The notes under the pieces: generated by a model | What the model was told of the DNA's origin: nothing | The model's input: the letters and a program-made list of their open reading frames with translations, nothing else | Database searches by the model: none | Source of the DNA: Pseudomonadota bacterium | GTDB taxonomy: Bacteria > Pseudomonadota > Gammaproteobacteria > Burkholderiales > Rhodocyclaceae | Length of the DNA: 40,682 nucleotides | Direction: 5' to 3' | Assembly: GCA_026399515.1 (NCBI GenBank) | Contig: JAPLQT010000073.1 | Coordinates: 1-40,682, forward strand | In this document: piece after piece, positions 16,907 through 24,978 of the stretch | Layout: each line of letters begins with the position of its first letter | How positions within the stretch are numbered: the first letter of the stretch is position 1 | Translations under genes and position numbers: made by a program

Positions 16907-17697
16907 TCCGCCTCCAGGAACTCTCCATACAACCGGCCGACTTGCGGCAGGTCGAGGAACAGTGCCGGTAGCGGGGCCATGGTTTTCAATCGGGCATTCG
17001 GAAACGTGTCCACCATACGCCGTGCCAGCGCAATCGGGTGCAAGGGATCCTGCTCCCAGGCCAGGATGCAGACCGGACAGGTCAACTTCGCAACTACGGA
17101 AAGATCCGGGAAAGGCAGCCAGTCGGCAACAGTCTTTAAGGCCGTCGCCAGGCTCAGCGGATCGTGGGCTCGCTGCATGCCGGCGACAAGTTCGATCAAG
17201 TCGGCAGACCAGTTGAACTGGCTACGCTGGACTTCGGCGGAGCGGGCAAGAAACTTCGTCATGCCGAGGTGGCTCAGGTTCTCGCCCATTTCCACTAAAC
17301 GGTTATGCTCCGAGTTTACGGTTTCGCCGAAAGCCGGTGCGGTCAGCAATAGGGTTTGCACACGGTCCGGATATTTGAGTGCGAAGGTCAAGGCGGTGGC
17401 GGCGCCCATCGATTCTCCGCCGATGACGGCCCTATCGACATCCGCGGCATCGAGCACCGCTCGCAGGTCATCGGCCATCCGTTCCGCCGTATAGAGCGCC
17501 GGATCAGTCACAGCGCTCGACTCCCCGTGGCCGCGTTGGTCAAACAGCATGAGACGATAGCGGCTGGCCAGCGATTCCAGCTGCAGGCGAGAGATGCGGC
17601 GGTGACTGGTCAAGCCATGGGCAAAAATCAGGGCCGGTCCGGTGCCGATACTCTCTGCTGCGATCTGGATATTGTCGCTGGAAGGTATGAGTTGCAT
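16903..17697 (-). CDS. Alpha/beta hydrolase with an atypical C-terminus
   Basis: 264 aa from the ATG at 17697; a GTG at 17718 would add 7 residues. Neither has a strong ribosome site. The fold is shown by the oxyanion motif FAHGLT, the FDQRGHGES strand-turn and the nucleophile elbow GESMG (Ser96 in the 264-aa numbering). An acidic residue is placed in EQDPLHP. The usual catalytic His near the C-terminus (GH..ExP) is absent: the equivalent stretch reads PLPALFLDLPQVGRLYGEFL. The protein may be inactive, use the His in DPLH, or do different chemistry. It occupies the place held by the GDSL esterase in module copy 1, so an esterase-like role is inferred. Confidence 0.85.
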   Translation of the reverse strand: MQLIPSSDNIQIAAESIGTGPALIFAHGLTSHRRISRLQLESLASRYRLMLFDQRGHGESSAVTDPALYTAERMADDLRAVLDAADVDRAVIGGESMGAATALTFALKYPDRVQTLLLTAPAFGETVNSEHNRLVEMGENLSHLGMTKFLARSAEVQRSQFNWSADLIELVAGMQRAHDPLSLATALKTVADWLPFPDLSVVAKLTCPVCILAWEQDPLHPIALARRMVDTFPNARLKTMAPLPALFLDLPQVGRLYGEFLEAE

Positions 17698-17715
17698 GGT
17701 TTGCCAGTCAGAAAC

Positions 17716-17732
17716 CACCGGTACAACCGGTG
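17716..17732. promoter_or_regulatory. Inverted repeat upstream of the alpha/beta hydrolase, candidate operator
   Basis: CACCGGT-ACA-ACCGGTG is a perfect 7-bp inverted repeat with a 3-nt centre, about 20 nt before the ATG at 17697. The form fits a helix-turn-helix repressor site. No matching site was noticed before the GDSL gene of module copy 1. Confidence 0.4.
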
Positions 17733-17869
17733 ACTTGATTTTGTGAGCTCCTCAACGGCGCCCATGAAACCGTGAGCCGCCCTTGCCGGCTTACCCCAAG
17801 CCGATCGTCATATAGTTGTATCACTCGTCTTCTTCTTCATTATTCCGGTTAACTTGTCGGTTTTCGCGA

Positions 17870-18118
17870 CTAACGCGGCGACTCACCTAATCGTCGATTC
17901 AGCCGTTCAACTTCCGTCCCGGCTTCCTTCAATCCCTCTTCATATAACCTATGCCCTGCGGAGTCGCCACCGTCGCTACCAAAGAACCAGTAGCCTTACT
18001 TAAACGGTCTGGGCGTGCTGTTTGACTGTTGTTCGCCCTTCATCAGGATAAACAAGGACCACTCTTTCACGCCATTCTTGTCCTCCGCTTTTTCGTGGAT
18101 TTCCCAGCTCACCGCCAT
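17870..18118 (-). pseudogene. Second copy of the 83-aa small gene, interrupted by a stop
   Basis: Reading from ATG at 18118 gives MAVSWEIHEKAEDKNGVKEW and continues in frame as a clear homologue of the product at 7794-8045 to a TAG at 17870, 82 codons. One codon, in the FKNGYWFFG region of copy 1, is TAA here (PFK-stop-GYWFFGSDGGD). There is no length change, so the gene was killed by substitution. A ribosome site AGGAGGTG directly precedes the ATG, or lies about 8 nt before an in-frame GTG at 18112. It sits between the MFS and hydrolase genes of module copy 2. The rest of 17733-18187 shows no other gene. Confidence 0.8.
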
Positions 18119-18187
18119 CACCTCCTATGCCGTTGCAGCAAAAGTTTAGCCTTGGTGAGTCCCCACGGCATACCCGGGGACTTACCT

Positions 18188-19555
18188 CTAAGAGTTATTG
18201 GTGGGTACTGAAGGGGTAGGAACCATGGTGGCTAAGGGTGCGACAATCGGCTCCTGCGCTAATCCGTTTCGGCGAAGGTAGAACGCCGGCAGTAAGGCGA
18301 TCAGTCCACCGATCAAGCCGAATACCGGTCCGGTCACCAGCAATCCGTAGCGCAACGCCGCGGCGTCGTCCATGCTCCCTTTGACCGAGTCGCTGGCAAT
18401 GCCGACCAGGATCGGCCCGATAGCCGCGCCAAGGTGGCTGGTTAGTGTGACGAAAACCATCGTCGCCAGGCTGTGCATCGACGATGGCAGGAGATCCATG
18501 GTAACCGCAATGAGGGGCGCCGTTCGCATCGCAGTCATGGCCAGAACCACCGCACCTGAAGCCATGGCGAGCCACTGAGGAACCGCGAAACCGGTCACAG
18601 CCAGGGCGGGCACAGAGGCCAAACAAGCGATAGCCGGCAATAACACCATCCAGCGATCGTTGCCGGTGCGGCGGGCTACCAGAGGGCAAAGAAATCCGCT
18701 GCCGACCCCTGAGAGAAGCATGACCATGCCGAGGCCGGTTCCGATGAAGAAGCCGATTTCGGTATAGGTCATGCCGTAGGTACGAATCAAGCTGACGCCG
18801 TACCAGGACACCCAGGAAAATATGCCGATGCCATAGATGCCATGCCCCAGCACGAGGTAGCGAAACGTGGGAATCGCGAACATGAAGCGCAGCGACTCCA
18901 GCACCGACTTTCTTTCCGCAGCCGGTTCTCCGGTATGCGCCTGTTCAGCGATTGCGGCGCGCGGCGGCTCGCGCAGGGTCAGGGCAATCAGGAGGGCGAC
19001 AAGCAAGCCGACGGCACCGAAGGAGATCAGAGCAACCCGCCAGCCGTAATGGTCGGTAAGCATGCCTAGGATCGGCGTCCCGACGAACCCGGAGATTGCC
19101 AGACCTGAATTGAACAGGCCGATCGCCTGGGAGCGCCAACTGCGGTGGAACAAGTCGCCGATCAGCGAAACTGCCGCTGGAATGCAGGCCGCTTCCGCTG
19201 CGCCGAGGCCCGCGCGAGCAATTGCCAGTTGGAAGAAGCCGACCGCCGCTCCCGTCGCAGATGCCATCAGCGACCAGAGCCCCACGGACCAGGCGAGGAT
19301 ATTTCGGCGAACGCCACGGTCGAGCCAGCGCGAGATCGGAAAGCCGAAAACGATGTAGGGAACGATGAAGAACAAGCCCGATATCATCCCCAGTTGCGTA
19401 TCGGTCAGAAGCAGGTCTTTCTTGATTTCCTGAAGGGCGATGCCGATGGCGAAGCGGTCGATGTTGGCGAAAATATAAACCAGCCACAAGAGAAACAGGC
19501 TGTAATAGGCCTGTCTCGGGGGTACCCCGGTTGCTGCACGCACTCGCTTCAGCAT
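18188..19555 (-). CDS. MFS transporter (spinster-like), module copy 2
   Basis: 455-aa inner-membrane carrier, about 12 helices, clearly related to the product at 5060-6376. Shared marks are NIDRFAIG (Asp33-Arg34), TDTQLGMISG, GFPISRWLDRGVRRNILAWS (71-90), AGLGAAEAACIP and LREPPR after helix 6. It is 114 nt downstream of TonB receptor 2; a hairpin lies in between. It probably carries the receptor's ligand across the inner membrane. The C-terminal tail is longer than in copy 1 (ending VPTPSVPTNNS). Confidence 0.92.
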   Translation of the reverse strand: MLKRVRAATGVPPRQAYYSLFLLWLVYIFANIDRFAIGIALQEIKKDLLLTDTQLGMISGLFFIVPYIVFGFPISRWLDRGVRRNILAWSVGLWSLMASATGAAVGFFQLAIARAGLGAAEAACIPAAVSLIGDLFHRSWRSQAIGLFNSGLAISGFVGTPILGMLTDHYGWRVALISFGAVGLLVALLIALTLREPPRAAIAEQAHTGEPAAERKSVLESLRFMFAIPTFRYLVLGHGIYGIGIFSWVSWYGVSLIRTYGMTYTEIGFFIGTGLGMVMLLSGVGSGFLCPLVARRTGNDRWMVLLPAIACLASVPALAVTGFAVPQWLAMASGAVVLAMTAMRTAPLIAVTMDLLPSSMHSLATMVFVTLTSHLGAAIGPILVGIASDSVKGSMDDAAALRYGLLVTGPVFGLIGGLIALLPAFYLRRNGLAQEPIVAPLATMVPTPSVPTNNS

Positions 19556-19583
19556 ATGGTATCGCCTGGATTCATTGAAGATT

Positions 19584-19607
19584 GCGGGAACGCAAACGCG
19601 TCCCCGC
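19584..19607 (-). promoter_or_regulatory. Intercistronic hairpin between receptor 2 and MFS gene
   Basis: On the minus strand GCGGGGACGC-GTTT-GCGTTCCCGC forms a 10-bp stem with one G-U pair and a 4-nt loop. No T-tract follows, so it looks more like an RNA-stability or attenuation element than a terminator. It lies about 60 nt past the receptor stop and about 30 nt before the MFS start. Confidence 0.5.
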
Positions 19608-19669
19608 TCTCAAGCCTGGTACCCCGGAATTAGAGGCGGGCACTAGCACCCTAGAATCAACGGCAGGCA

Positions 19670-21838
19670 CTAATAGTTCATCGTGAGCTTCAAACTGATC
19701 AGCCTCGGAGCGTTCGGACTGCGGCTCTGAAATAGACCAGGAATATTGAATGAGAAGGCCGACCAATAGTCGTTGTTCAAATTGCTGCCGATCAATTCAG
19801 CTTTCCAGCGGCCGTTGTCGCTTTGTACGCCGACCCGTCCCCCCAGGCTCCCGTGCGCCGCGACCCGCCGCAACGGGTCGAGCGCGGTGGAAATGTCATA
19901 GGCAGCGGTCTTGAAGTAGTTTCCGCCCAGGAACCAGGAGAGACCATTGCCCAGCGGCTGCAAGTTGTTGAAGCCGACCGTACCCTGATACTTGGCGTTG
20001 GGAACAAAGGCAATTGTGCGTGAGTTGGTATCCCCGGTCATCGTACTGAAGTTTGCAAACACCCTGAGCTCCTTGGTGGGCGTGAGTGAGGTTTCGAATT
20101 CCCATCCGCGCATGTTGGCGTCGATGGTGCTGGTGCCAAACGCGGCGCCGGCGCCTGCGCCGGCGAGGAATGCAACCTGCTGGTCCTTGTAATGGTTCTG
20201 GAAGTAGGTGGCATTAACACGCAGACGGCGGTTGAACCACTCCGTCTTCGCGCCGAGTTCGTAGGTGGTTACAAACTCCGGGTTGAACGGGGGAGCAGTG
20301 GCCTCGGCGATGGCTCTGGCTCCTCCATTGTAGCCACCGCTTCTGAATCCACGCGCGGCGCTGGCGAAGACCATCGCGTCGCCGGTCAGTCGGTAGTCGG
20401 AGGCGAGACGCCACTGTGGTGCGCTCCAGGTCTTCTGTCTCGCGATATCAAAACCTGGAATCGGTGTTCCGTTCGGTATCCTGTTATAGACGACCTCGGT
20501 CGGGGCATAGCCGACCACATGGAAATCCTTGGTCTCCTGAGTCCAGCGCAGCCCCCCGGTCAAGGTCAACCGGTCATTGACCTTCCAGGAATCCTGGGTG
20601 AACAAGCCCCAGCTATTCTTGGTCTGGTCAAAGATTTCGTAATTCGGACCAAGCCCGAGCGGTGGCGCAACGACCCGCAGAATGCGGACGTCCCAGAAGA
20701 AGTTGGTTTGCTCGCGCATGAACAGGGCGCCGACCAGCCAGTTGAACTGGCCCTGTTCGCCACTGAGATTGAACTCCTGAGTCCACTGTTTGTTGTGAAG
20801 TATCTGAGTATTGTCGAATTTGGCGGAGATGGTGCCGTCGCCATCGGCGTTCAGGTTCTCTTCCAGAGTACGGTAGGCGCTGATGGAGCGGAAATCGGCA
20901 CCAGCGATTTGGCCATGAAGGTTGGCCGTCAGGGCGCGGTGGCTGGTGTTGTCGTGTGGGTCCGGCATTTCAGAGTAGAAGTCACGCTTGTTGAAGCCGG
21001 GGGTGGTGAACAGGTCGACTCCACCTGGGGCGGCAAAATTTACCCCGCCTGTTGGAAGTACCTTCGCCCGTGAATCGTCGCCAGTAACCAAGAGATCCCA
21101 CTTGTCGTTTAACTTGGTCAATACATGGAGTCGCACGCTGGCAGAATCCAAAGTGCCTGCCTGGTTGCCATTGGCCAGGTTGGTCTGCCAGCCATCGTGG
21201 CTGGCGGTTTGAACGGCGAGCCGCGCGGCCATCGTATCCTTGACGATTGGCAGGTTGGTGGCAAACATGACGCCGCGCTCATTGTAATTTCCGGCAGTGA
21301 CCGTGGCAGTCGCGTCCAACCCGGATGTTAGATCGGGCTTCCGGGTAATAATTTTGATCGCCCCGGCAGGCGAATTGCTGCCGTAGAGAGTTCCTTGCGG
21401 ACCGCGGAGAACCTCGACGCGCTCCATGTCGAAGAAATCACTGTTCGCGCCAATCGCCCGCGCCAAGTACACATCGTCCACATAGATTCCAACTGCAGGA
21501 TCCTGGCTGAACACCGGGTTGGCGGTGCCAATCCCGCGGATAAATGCCAGCAGATTGGTTTGACCCAGTGCATTGTTGATGAGAATGTTCGGAATGGCTG
21601 ACTGCAAGTTGGCGACGCTGGTGATATTCAGCGAGTCAAGAGCTTCCTGATTCAGTGCGGTCATGGAGATTGGCACGTCCTGGAGCTTTTCCTTGCGCTT
21701 TTGCGCGGTAACAACGATTCGGTCTGTGGAGGCGTCATCGCTTGCGGTCGGCTGTGCCGTCTGGGCCACTGCCGGCACCGACGAAAACATTGCGCCTATG
21801 CAGGCGGAAAGTACGGTCACACGAAACGCGTTTCTCAC
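19670..21838 (-). CDS. TonB-dependent receptor, module copy 2
   Basis: Outer-membrane importer, 722 aa from a GTG start at 21838. The GTG is chosen because GAGGAG lies 6 nt upstream and because the sequence from there (RNAFRVTVLSACIGAMFSS) matches the N-terminus of receptor 1; a longer frame to an upstream ATG at 21892 would spoil the signal peptide. Signal peptide to about residue 25, TonB-box-like DRIVVTAQ, plug starting KRKEKLQDVPISMT with YVDDVYL and RGPQGTLYG, then a beta-barrel ending RLISLKLTMNY. Same length as receptor 1. The loops differ (for example the AGAGAGAAFG stretch), so the two may take different forms of one substrate class. Confidence 0.94.
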   Translation of the reverse strand: MRNAFRVTVLSACIGAMFSSVPAVAQTAQPTASDDASTDRIVVTAQKRKEKLQDVPISMTALNQEALDSLNITSVANLQSAIPNILINNALGQTNLLAFIRGIGTANPVFSQDPAVGIYVDDVYLARAIGANSDFFDMERVEVLRGPQGTLYGSNSPAGAIKIITRKPDLTSGLDATATVTAGNYNERGVMFATNLPIVKDTMAARLAVQTASHDGWQTNLANGNQAGTLDSASVRLHVLTKLNDKWDLLVTGDDSRAKVLPTGGVNFAAPGGVDLFTTPGFNKRDFYSEMPDPHDNTSHRALTANLHGQIAGADFRSISAYRTLEENLNADGDGTISAKFDNTQILHNKQWTQEFNLSGEQGQFNWLVGALFMREQTNFFWDVRILRVVAPPLGLGPNYEIFDQTKNSWGLFTQDSWKVNDRLTLTGGLRWTQETKDFHVVGYAPTEVVYNRIPNGTPIPGFDIARQKTWSAPQWRLASDYRLTGDAMVFASAARGFRSGGYNGGARAIAEATAPPFNPEFVTTYELGAKTEWFNRRLRVNATYFQNHYKDQQVAFLAGAGAGAAFGTSTIDANMRGWEFETSLTPTKELRVFANFSTMTGDTNSRTIAFVPNAKYQGTVGFNNLQPLGNGLSWFLGGNYFKTAAYDISTALDPLRRVAAHGSLGGRVGVQSDNGRWKAELIGSNLNNDYWSAFSFNIPGLFQSRSPNAPRLISLKLTMNY

Positions 21839-22005
21839 AGTGCTCTCCTCAATATCTACAATCGATTTTAGTTTCGGTCTGCGTCGCCTCACCCGAGCCT
21901 TGAAGGCGATCAGGGGGCTACGAATTGAAAGTTACCACCGTTTCAAACAAAAATCAACAGTAACGCCCTAAATCGATCAATATCGATCACAAAAGTGTGG
22001 TATGG
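21839..22005 (-). promoter_or_regulatory. Upstream control region of TonB receptor 2
   Basis: Carries the same ordered blocks as the region before receptor 1, including TCGATCAATATCGATCA at 21973-21989, again starting 135 nt from the start codon. Sequence between blocks is diverged, which suggests selection on the blocks. The region also separates the receptor from the divergent alcohol dehydrogenase remnant. Confidence 0.6.
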
Positions 22006-22016
22006 TACCCGTAGCA

Positions 22017-22044
22017 TTGACTTAATATGATGATTTTATAGATT
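22017..22044 (+). promoter_or_regulatory. Candidate promoter of the alcohol dehydrogenase gene
   Basis: TTGACT (22017-22022) and TAGATT (22039-22044) are spaced 16 nt. The stretch is AT-rich and contains a tandem repeat GATTTTATA GATTTTATA (22032-22049). Assignment is by eye only. Confidence 0.3.
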
Positions 22045-22106
22045 TTATAAACCGTCAAATTCAGCGTCTGATCTAGTCAAGAATTGCCTCGTTGGAGCAA
22101 GCCAAG

Positions 22107-23125
22107 ATGAAAGCTGCCATATTCCAGGGTGCCGGCCAACCCTTGAAGATCGTGGAAACCGCCAGACCCGCTGCGCGGCCAGGCGAACTGGCCTTCAAGG
22201 TGATGGCCTGCGGGATTTGTGCCTCGGACCTGCACGCGGCAGAGGCCGGGATCATTACGCCGGGGGTCATCCTGGGGCACGAATACACCGGTGAGGTCAC
22301 CGAGGTCGGCCCAGGAGTCAGTGGATGGCAAGTCGGTGAGACCGGCTGACTGCCCTGCCGCTCAAGCCTTGTGGTGCCTGTGCCAAGTGTCACGCCGGGC
22401 GCCTGTTCGAATGCAGCAGCCTAGTGGTCCAAGGCTTCAACTTGGAGCTGCCTGGCGCCTACGCCGAGTATGCCACCTGCCTCGCGACCCTGGCCCTGAA
22501 GGTTCCTGCAAGCCTCGACGAACAGGATGCGGCGATCATCGAACCATTGGCGGTCGGTCTGGGCGCCTGCAGGACAGCCGGCGTGCCCTTGGGTGCGCGG
22601 ATTTTGATCGTCGGCGCCGGCATCATCGGGCTATCCGTCGCCAAGTGGGCGCGCTTCATCGGCGCCAGCGTCGTCGCGGTCAGCGAGCTACGCACGGCGC
22701 GCATCGAACGCGCCGGTCAGATGGACGTCGATCTGGTCATCGACGCCGCCCGCTACGTCAACCCGGTGGCCGAATTCGAGCAGCACGCCGGCCACCCGCC
22801 CGACGTGATCTTCGAGTGTGTCGGCGCTCCGATCATCCACAAGCTGATCGAGATGGCCCCGACGAATGTCAACCTGGTATTGGTCGGCGCCGGCATGCAA
22901 GCTGAGCAGTTCACCGTGTTCGCGGCAGCGAGGAAACGGCTGCGTATGAGCTTCGTGATGGGCTATGAACCCGACGACTTCTCCTTCGCACTGAAGATGT
23001 TGGCAGCCGGACGCATCAGCACCGCGCAAATGGTATCCCGCTGTGTGGGGCTCGACGAATTGCCCGCGATGTTCGAGACCCTGCAGAAACCTCATGATCA
23101 TTGCAAGGTCCTGATCACGCCCTGA
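22107..23125 (+). pseudogene. Zinc-dependent alcohol dehydrogenase, frameshifted
   Basis: Medium-chain dehydrogenase broken into two frames. Frame 1 from ATG 22107 (MKAAIFQGAGQPLKI) has the catalytic-zinc region GICASDLHAAEAG and LGHEYTGEV and ends at a TGA at 22348. The second frame resumes with DRLTALPLKPCGACAKCHAGRLFEC (four structural-zinc cysteines), then the Rossmann motif VGAGIIGLSVAKWA, to the stop at 23125. The junction reads GGTGAGACCGG (around 22336-22345) where GGTGACCGG would keep the frame, so a 2-nt GA duplication (22338-22341) explains the break. It is divergent from TonB receptor 2. A sequencing error is possible, otherwise the gene is inactive. Confidence 0.85.
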
Positions 23126-23134
23126 GGGTCGCTT

Positions 23135-23142
23135 AAAGAATG
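23135..23142. repeat. Target-site duplication, left copy
   Basis: AAAGAATG, identical to 24522-24529 on the other side of the element. An 8-bp duplication is the usual size for the ISL3 family. Confidence 0.92.
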
Positions 23143-23173
23143 GGGTCTTCTCGGATTAGTGTGGGTAAAAATG
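23143..23173. repeat. IS terminal inverted repeat, left
   Basis: Begins GGGTCTTCTCGGATTAGTG and ends GGTAAAAATG. It pairs with 24491-24521 over 31 nt with a single A/G difference. Confidence 0.92.
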
Positions 23174-23181
23174 CATGACAT

Positions 23182-24410
23182 TCAGATTTTCGGCAGCATG
23201 CAGGTCAGGACTTTGAGTCGCAGGTACTCCTCGTCGCGTAGCCCGTATGCGCGTCTCTGGATGACGCGAATCTTGTTGTTGAGTCCCTCGACGAAGCCGA
23301 GCGAGACCTTGTTTTCTGGATTGCAGTAGGCGGCGATCCCATCCCAATGACGTTCGATCATTTCCGCAAACTTCTCGTAAGGCGTGAGACGTTGCCACTT
23401 GAGGCTGGCTTTCCAGTTGTCGAAGAAGCGCCGCGCCCATCCTTCGCGCTGGTAGCTCCACAATTGACCGAAGGACTCCTTCAGGACGTAGGCGGTATGG
23501 AGCCGTTTGTTGGCGGCCAACAGAGCTTTCAAGGACTTCCTGCCGTCGAGAGTCAGGTTCTCGTGGTTGCTCAGCAGGACATACTTCTGACCCTTGATGT
23601 AACGCCGCTCCTTGCCAGACAGCCGGGCGTACTCGGCCTTGCGCACCTTGTCGAGCGCATCGTTCAGATGCTTCATGACGTGAAACTTGTCGTACAGGAT
23701 GGCAGCCTGGGGCGCTCGTTTTATGGTGGCATTGCGGAACGGCTTCCACATATCCATGACCGCCAGACGAATGCCGCGCGTCTTCTTCTCGCCCAGCCAG
23801 TCGTAGAACTGGTTCATGCTGGCTTCCGAGCGATCCTCGCCGCCAAACCAGATCGGACGGTGCCGAATCAGGTCGCTCACCACGATGCGGTAGGTGTGCC
23901 CCTTGCGAATCGAAATCTCGTCGATGCTGATAGCCTTCGGCCCCGGGGTTCCCGCGCGCTCCAGTTGCGCTTGCATGTATTGCTTGTCGAGTTCCTTGAC
24001 GGCGCCCCAGTGCAGGTTGAGTTCCTCGGCGACATCCTTGAGGGTGCTCGTGCGACAACGCCGACCGACAAACCAGGCAAACCGCTTGGTGTAGAGCGGG
24101 TTGTCGGCGAGAAAATCGAGATGTTCGCGCCTCACCTGACCATTGCACGGGCAGGCCAGCCGTCGGACCTCGAACTCCAGGTAGATCCGCGTGTCGCCGC
24201 TGGACATGTCTCGTGCTCGTCGAGTTGTGCGGTCGTACCAACTCGTATGCACGCGACCGCATTCCTTGCAGACAGTTTTTTTGGGCGGCGCACGAGAACG
24301 ATGACGCGCGCCTTCGAGTCACCGAAGACACCGCGCACCGATTCCTGCGGACGGAAACCGGCGAACCGGTATGCGTCGAGAAGACGCTTGTGCTTGCGTG
24401 AAGTAGCCAT
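23182..24410 (-). CDS. ISL3-family transposase, expressed through a probable -1 frameshift
   Basis: DDE transposase. The first frame from ATG 24410 encodes MATSRKHKRLLDAYRFAGFR and on to VRRPKK (45 aa). The second frame carries the zinc-finger TVCKECGR, DRTTRRARDMSSGDTR and LACPC, then the catalytic core: SIDEISIRKGHTYRIVVSD, VMDMWKPFRNA with YDKFHVMKHLN, and FVEGLNNKIRVIQRRAYGL with the final Glu. The frames meet at a run of seven A (24276-24282 on the complement) read as CC-A-AAA-AAA-C. A -1 slip there gives a 409-aa product of normal family size. Without it, initiation at a GTG at 24252 would lose part of the zinc finger. A real frameshift mutation or homopolymer error is the alternative. 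Confidence 0.88.
24276..24282 (-). other. A7 slippery site in the transposase gene
   Basis: A-AAA-AAA followed by CTG in the zero frame; slipping back one base yields ACT GTC TGC AAG and the zinc-finger frame. This is a well-known class of -1 slippage sequence in IS elements, although it is not the usual arrangement in ISL3 members. Confidence 0.55.
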
Positions 24411-24490
24411 CGCCAAATCATGCCAGTTTCCGCAGCCAAGTCAAACTACGGAAACCCGTATCCAGCAAGACATCCAGACCGATCAATGAC

Positions 24491-24521
24491 CATTTTTACC
24501 CACACCAATCCGAGAAGACCC
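24491..24521. repeat. IS terminal inverted repeat, right
   Basis: Reads CATTTTTACCCACACCAAT and ends GAGAAGACCC. Reverse complement of the left end with one mismatch. Confidence 0.92.
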
Positions 24522-24529
24522 AAAGAATG
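24522..24529. repeat. Target-site duplication, right copy
   Basis: AAAGAATG, directly abutting the right end of the element and identical to 23135-23142. Confidence 0.92.
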
Positions 24530-24546
24530 TTTCACGGAGGCTAACC

Positions 24547-24945
24547 ATGAGCACGGAAGGCAACAAGCAGATCGTTACGCAATTCTTCGATGCATTCAGC
24601 CGGGGCGATATCGACGCTGCGTTCGCCGCGATGGACGATTCCGCGACTTGGTGGGTGCCGGGGACGCTTCCGTTTTCCGGCATCAAGACCAAGGCACAGT
24701 ACCTACAGATCGTCGGCACCAGTCGCAACGGCTTTCCCGCGGGCATCCGCTTCGAGATCAAGCGCCTGTTGGCTGAAGGCGACTATGTCGCCGCCGAGGT
24801 CGAATCACTAGGACACCACAGAAACAGCAAGACCTACCACAACAAGTATCATTTTCTGATCCGGTTGGAAGACGGCAAGTTCGTCGAGGTCAAGGAATAC
24901 ATGGACACGCTGCACCTCCATGACCTGATCACCCCGAAGGCGTGA
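24547..24945 (+). CDS. NTF2-like / SnoaL-fold protein
   Basis: 132-aa cone-fold protein: helix NKQIVTQFFDAFSRGDIDAAFAAMDDSATWWVPG, then the curved sheet FEIKRLLAEGDYVAAEVESLGHHR and YHNKYHFLIRLEDGKFVEVKEYMDTLHLHDLI. This matches ketosteroid-isomerase/SnoaL-like proteins that bind or isomerise small molecules. The specific reaction is unknown. A strong ribosome site ACGGAGG precedes the ATG by 6 nt. It is 33 nt upstream of the fucosidase gene and probably co-transcribed. The IS inserted just ahead of its leader may have changed its expression. Confidence 0.88.
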   Translation: MSTEGNKQIVTQFFDAFSRGDIDAAFAAMDDSATWWVPGTLPFSGIKTKAQYLQIVGTSRNGFPAGIRFEIKRLLAEGDYVAAEVESLGHHRNSKTYHNKYHFLIRLEDGKFVEVKEYMDTLHLHDLITPKA

Positions 24946-24978
24946 CACGACCCGCTCTCTGATCCCGGAAGGACTACG

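Larger units (their letters stand above)
23143..24521 (-). mobile_element. Complete ISL3-family insertion sequence, 1379 bp
   Basis: Bounded by 31-bp terminal inverted repeats with one mismatch (23143-23173 and 24491-24521) and flanked by perfect 8-bp target duplications. It contains one transposase gene. It sits in the intergenic gap between the alcohol dehydrogenase remnant and the NTF2-like gene. Removing it restores a continuous leader with the ribosome site ACGGAGG before 24547, so it is a recent insertion that may separate the downstream genes from their promoter. Confidence 0.93.

Noticed and set aside
19621-19675. Imperfect repeats GGCGGGCACTAG / GGCAGGCACTAATAG after TonB receptor 2
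   Set aside because: Short and adjacent to the stop codon; most simply a chance or slippage duplication with no supported role.
21839-21892. Upstream ATG start for TonB receptor 2
   Set aside because: It adds a charged 18-residue leader before the signal peptide; GTG 21838 has a good ribosome site and matches receptor 1.
23156-24439. 427-aa minus-strand frame across the IS
   Set aside because: Out of frame with the DDE motifs and zinc finger; its translation has no family features. The transposase uses the other two frames.
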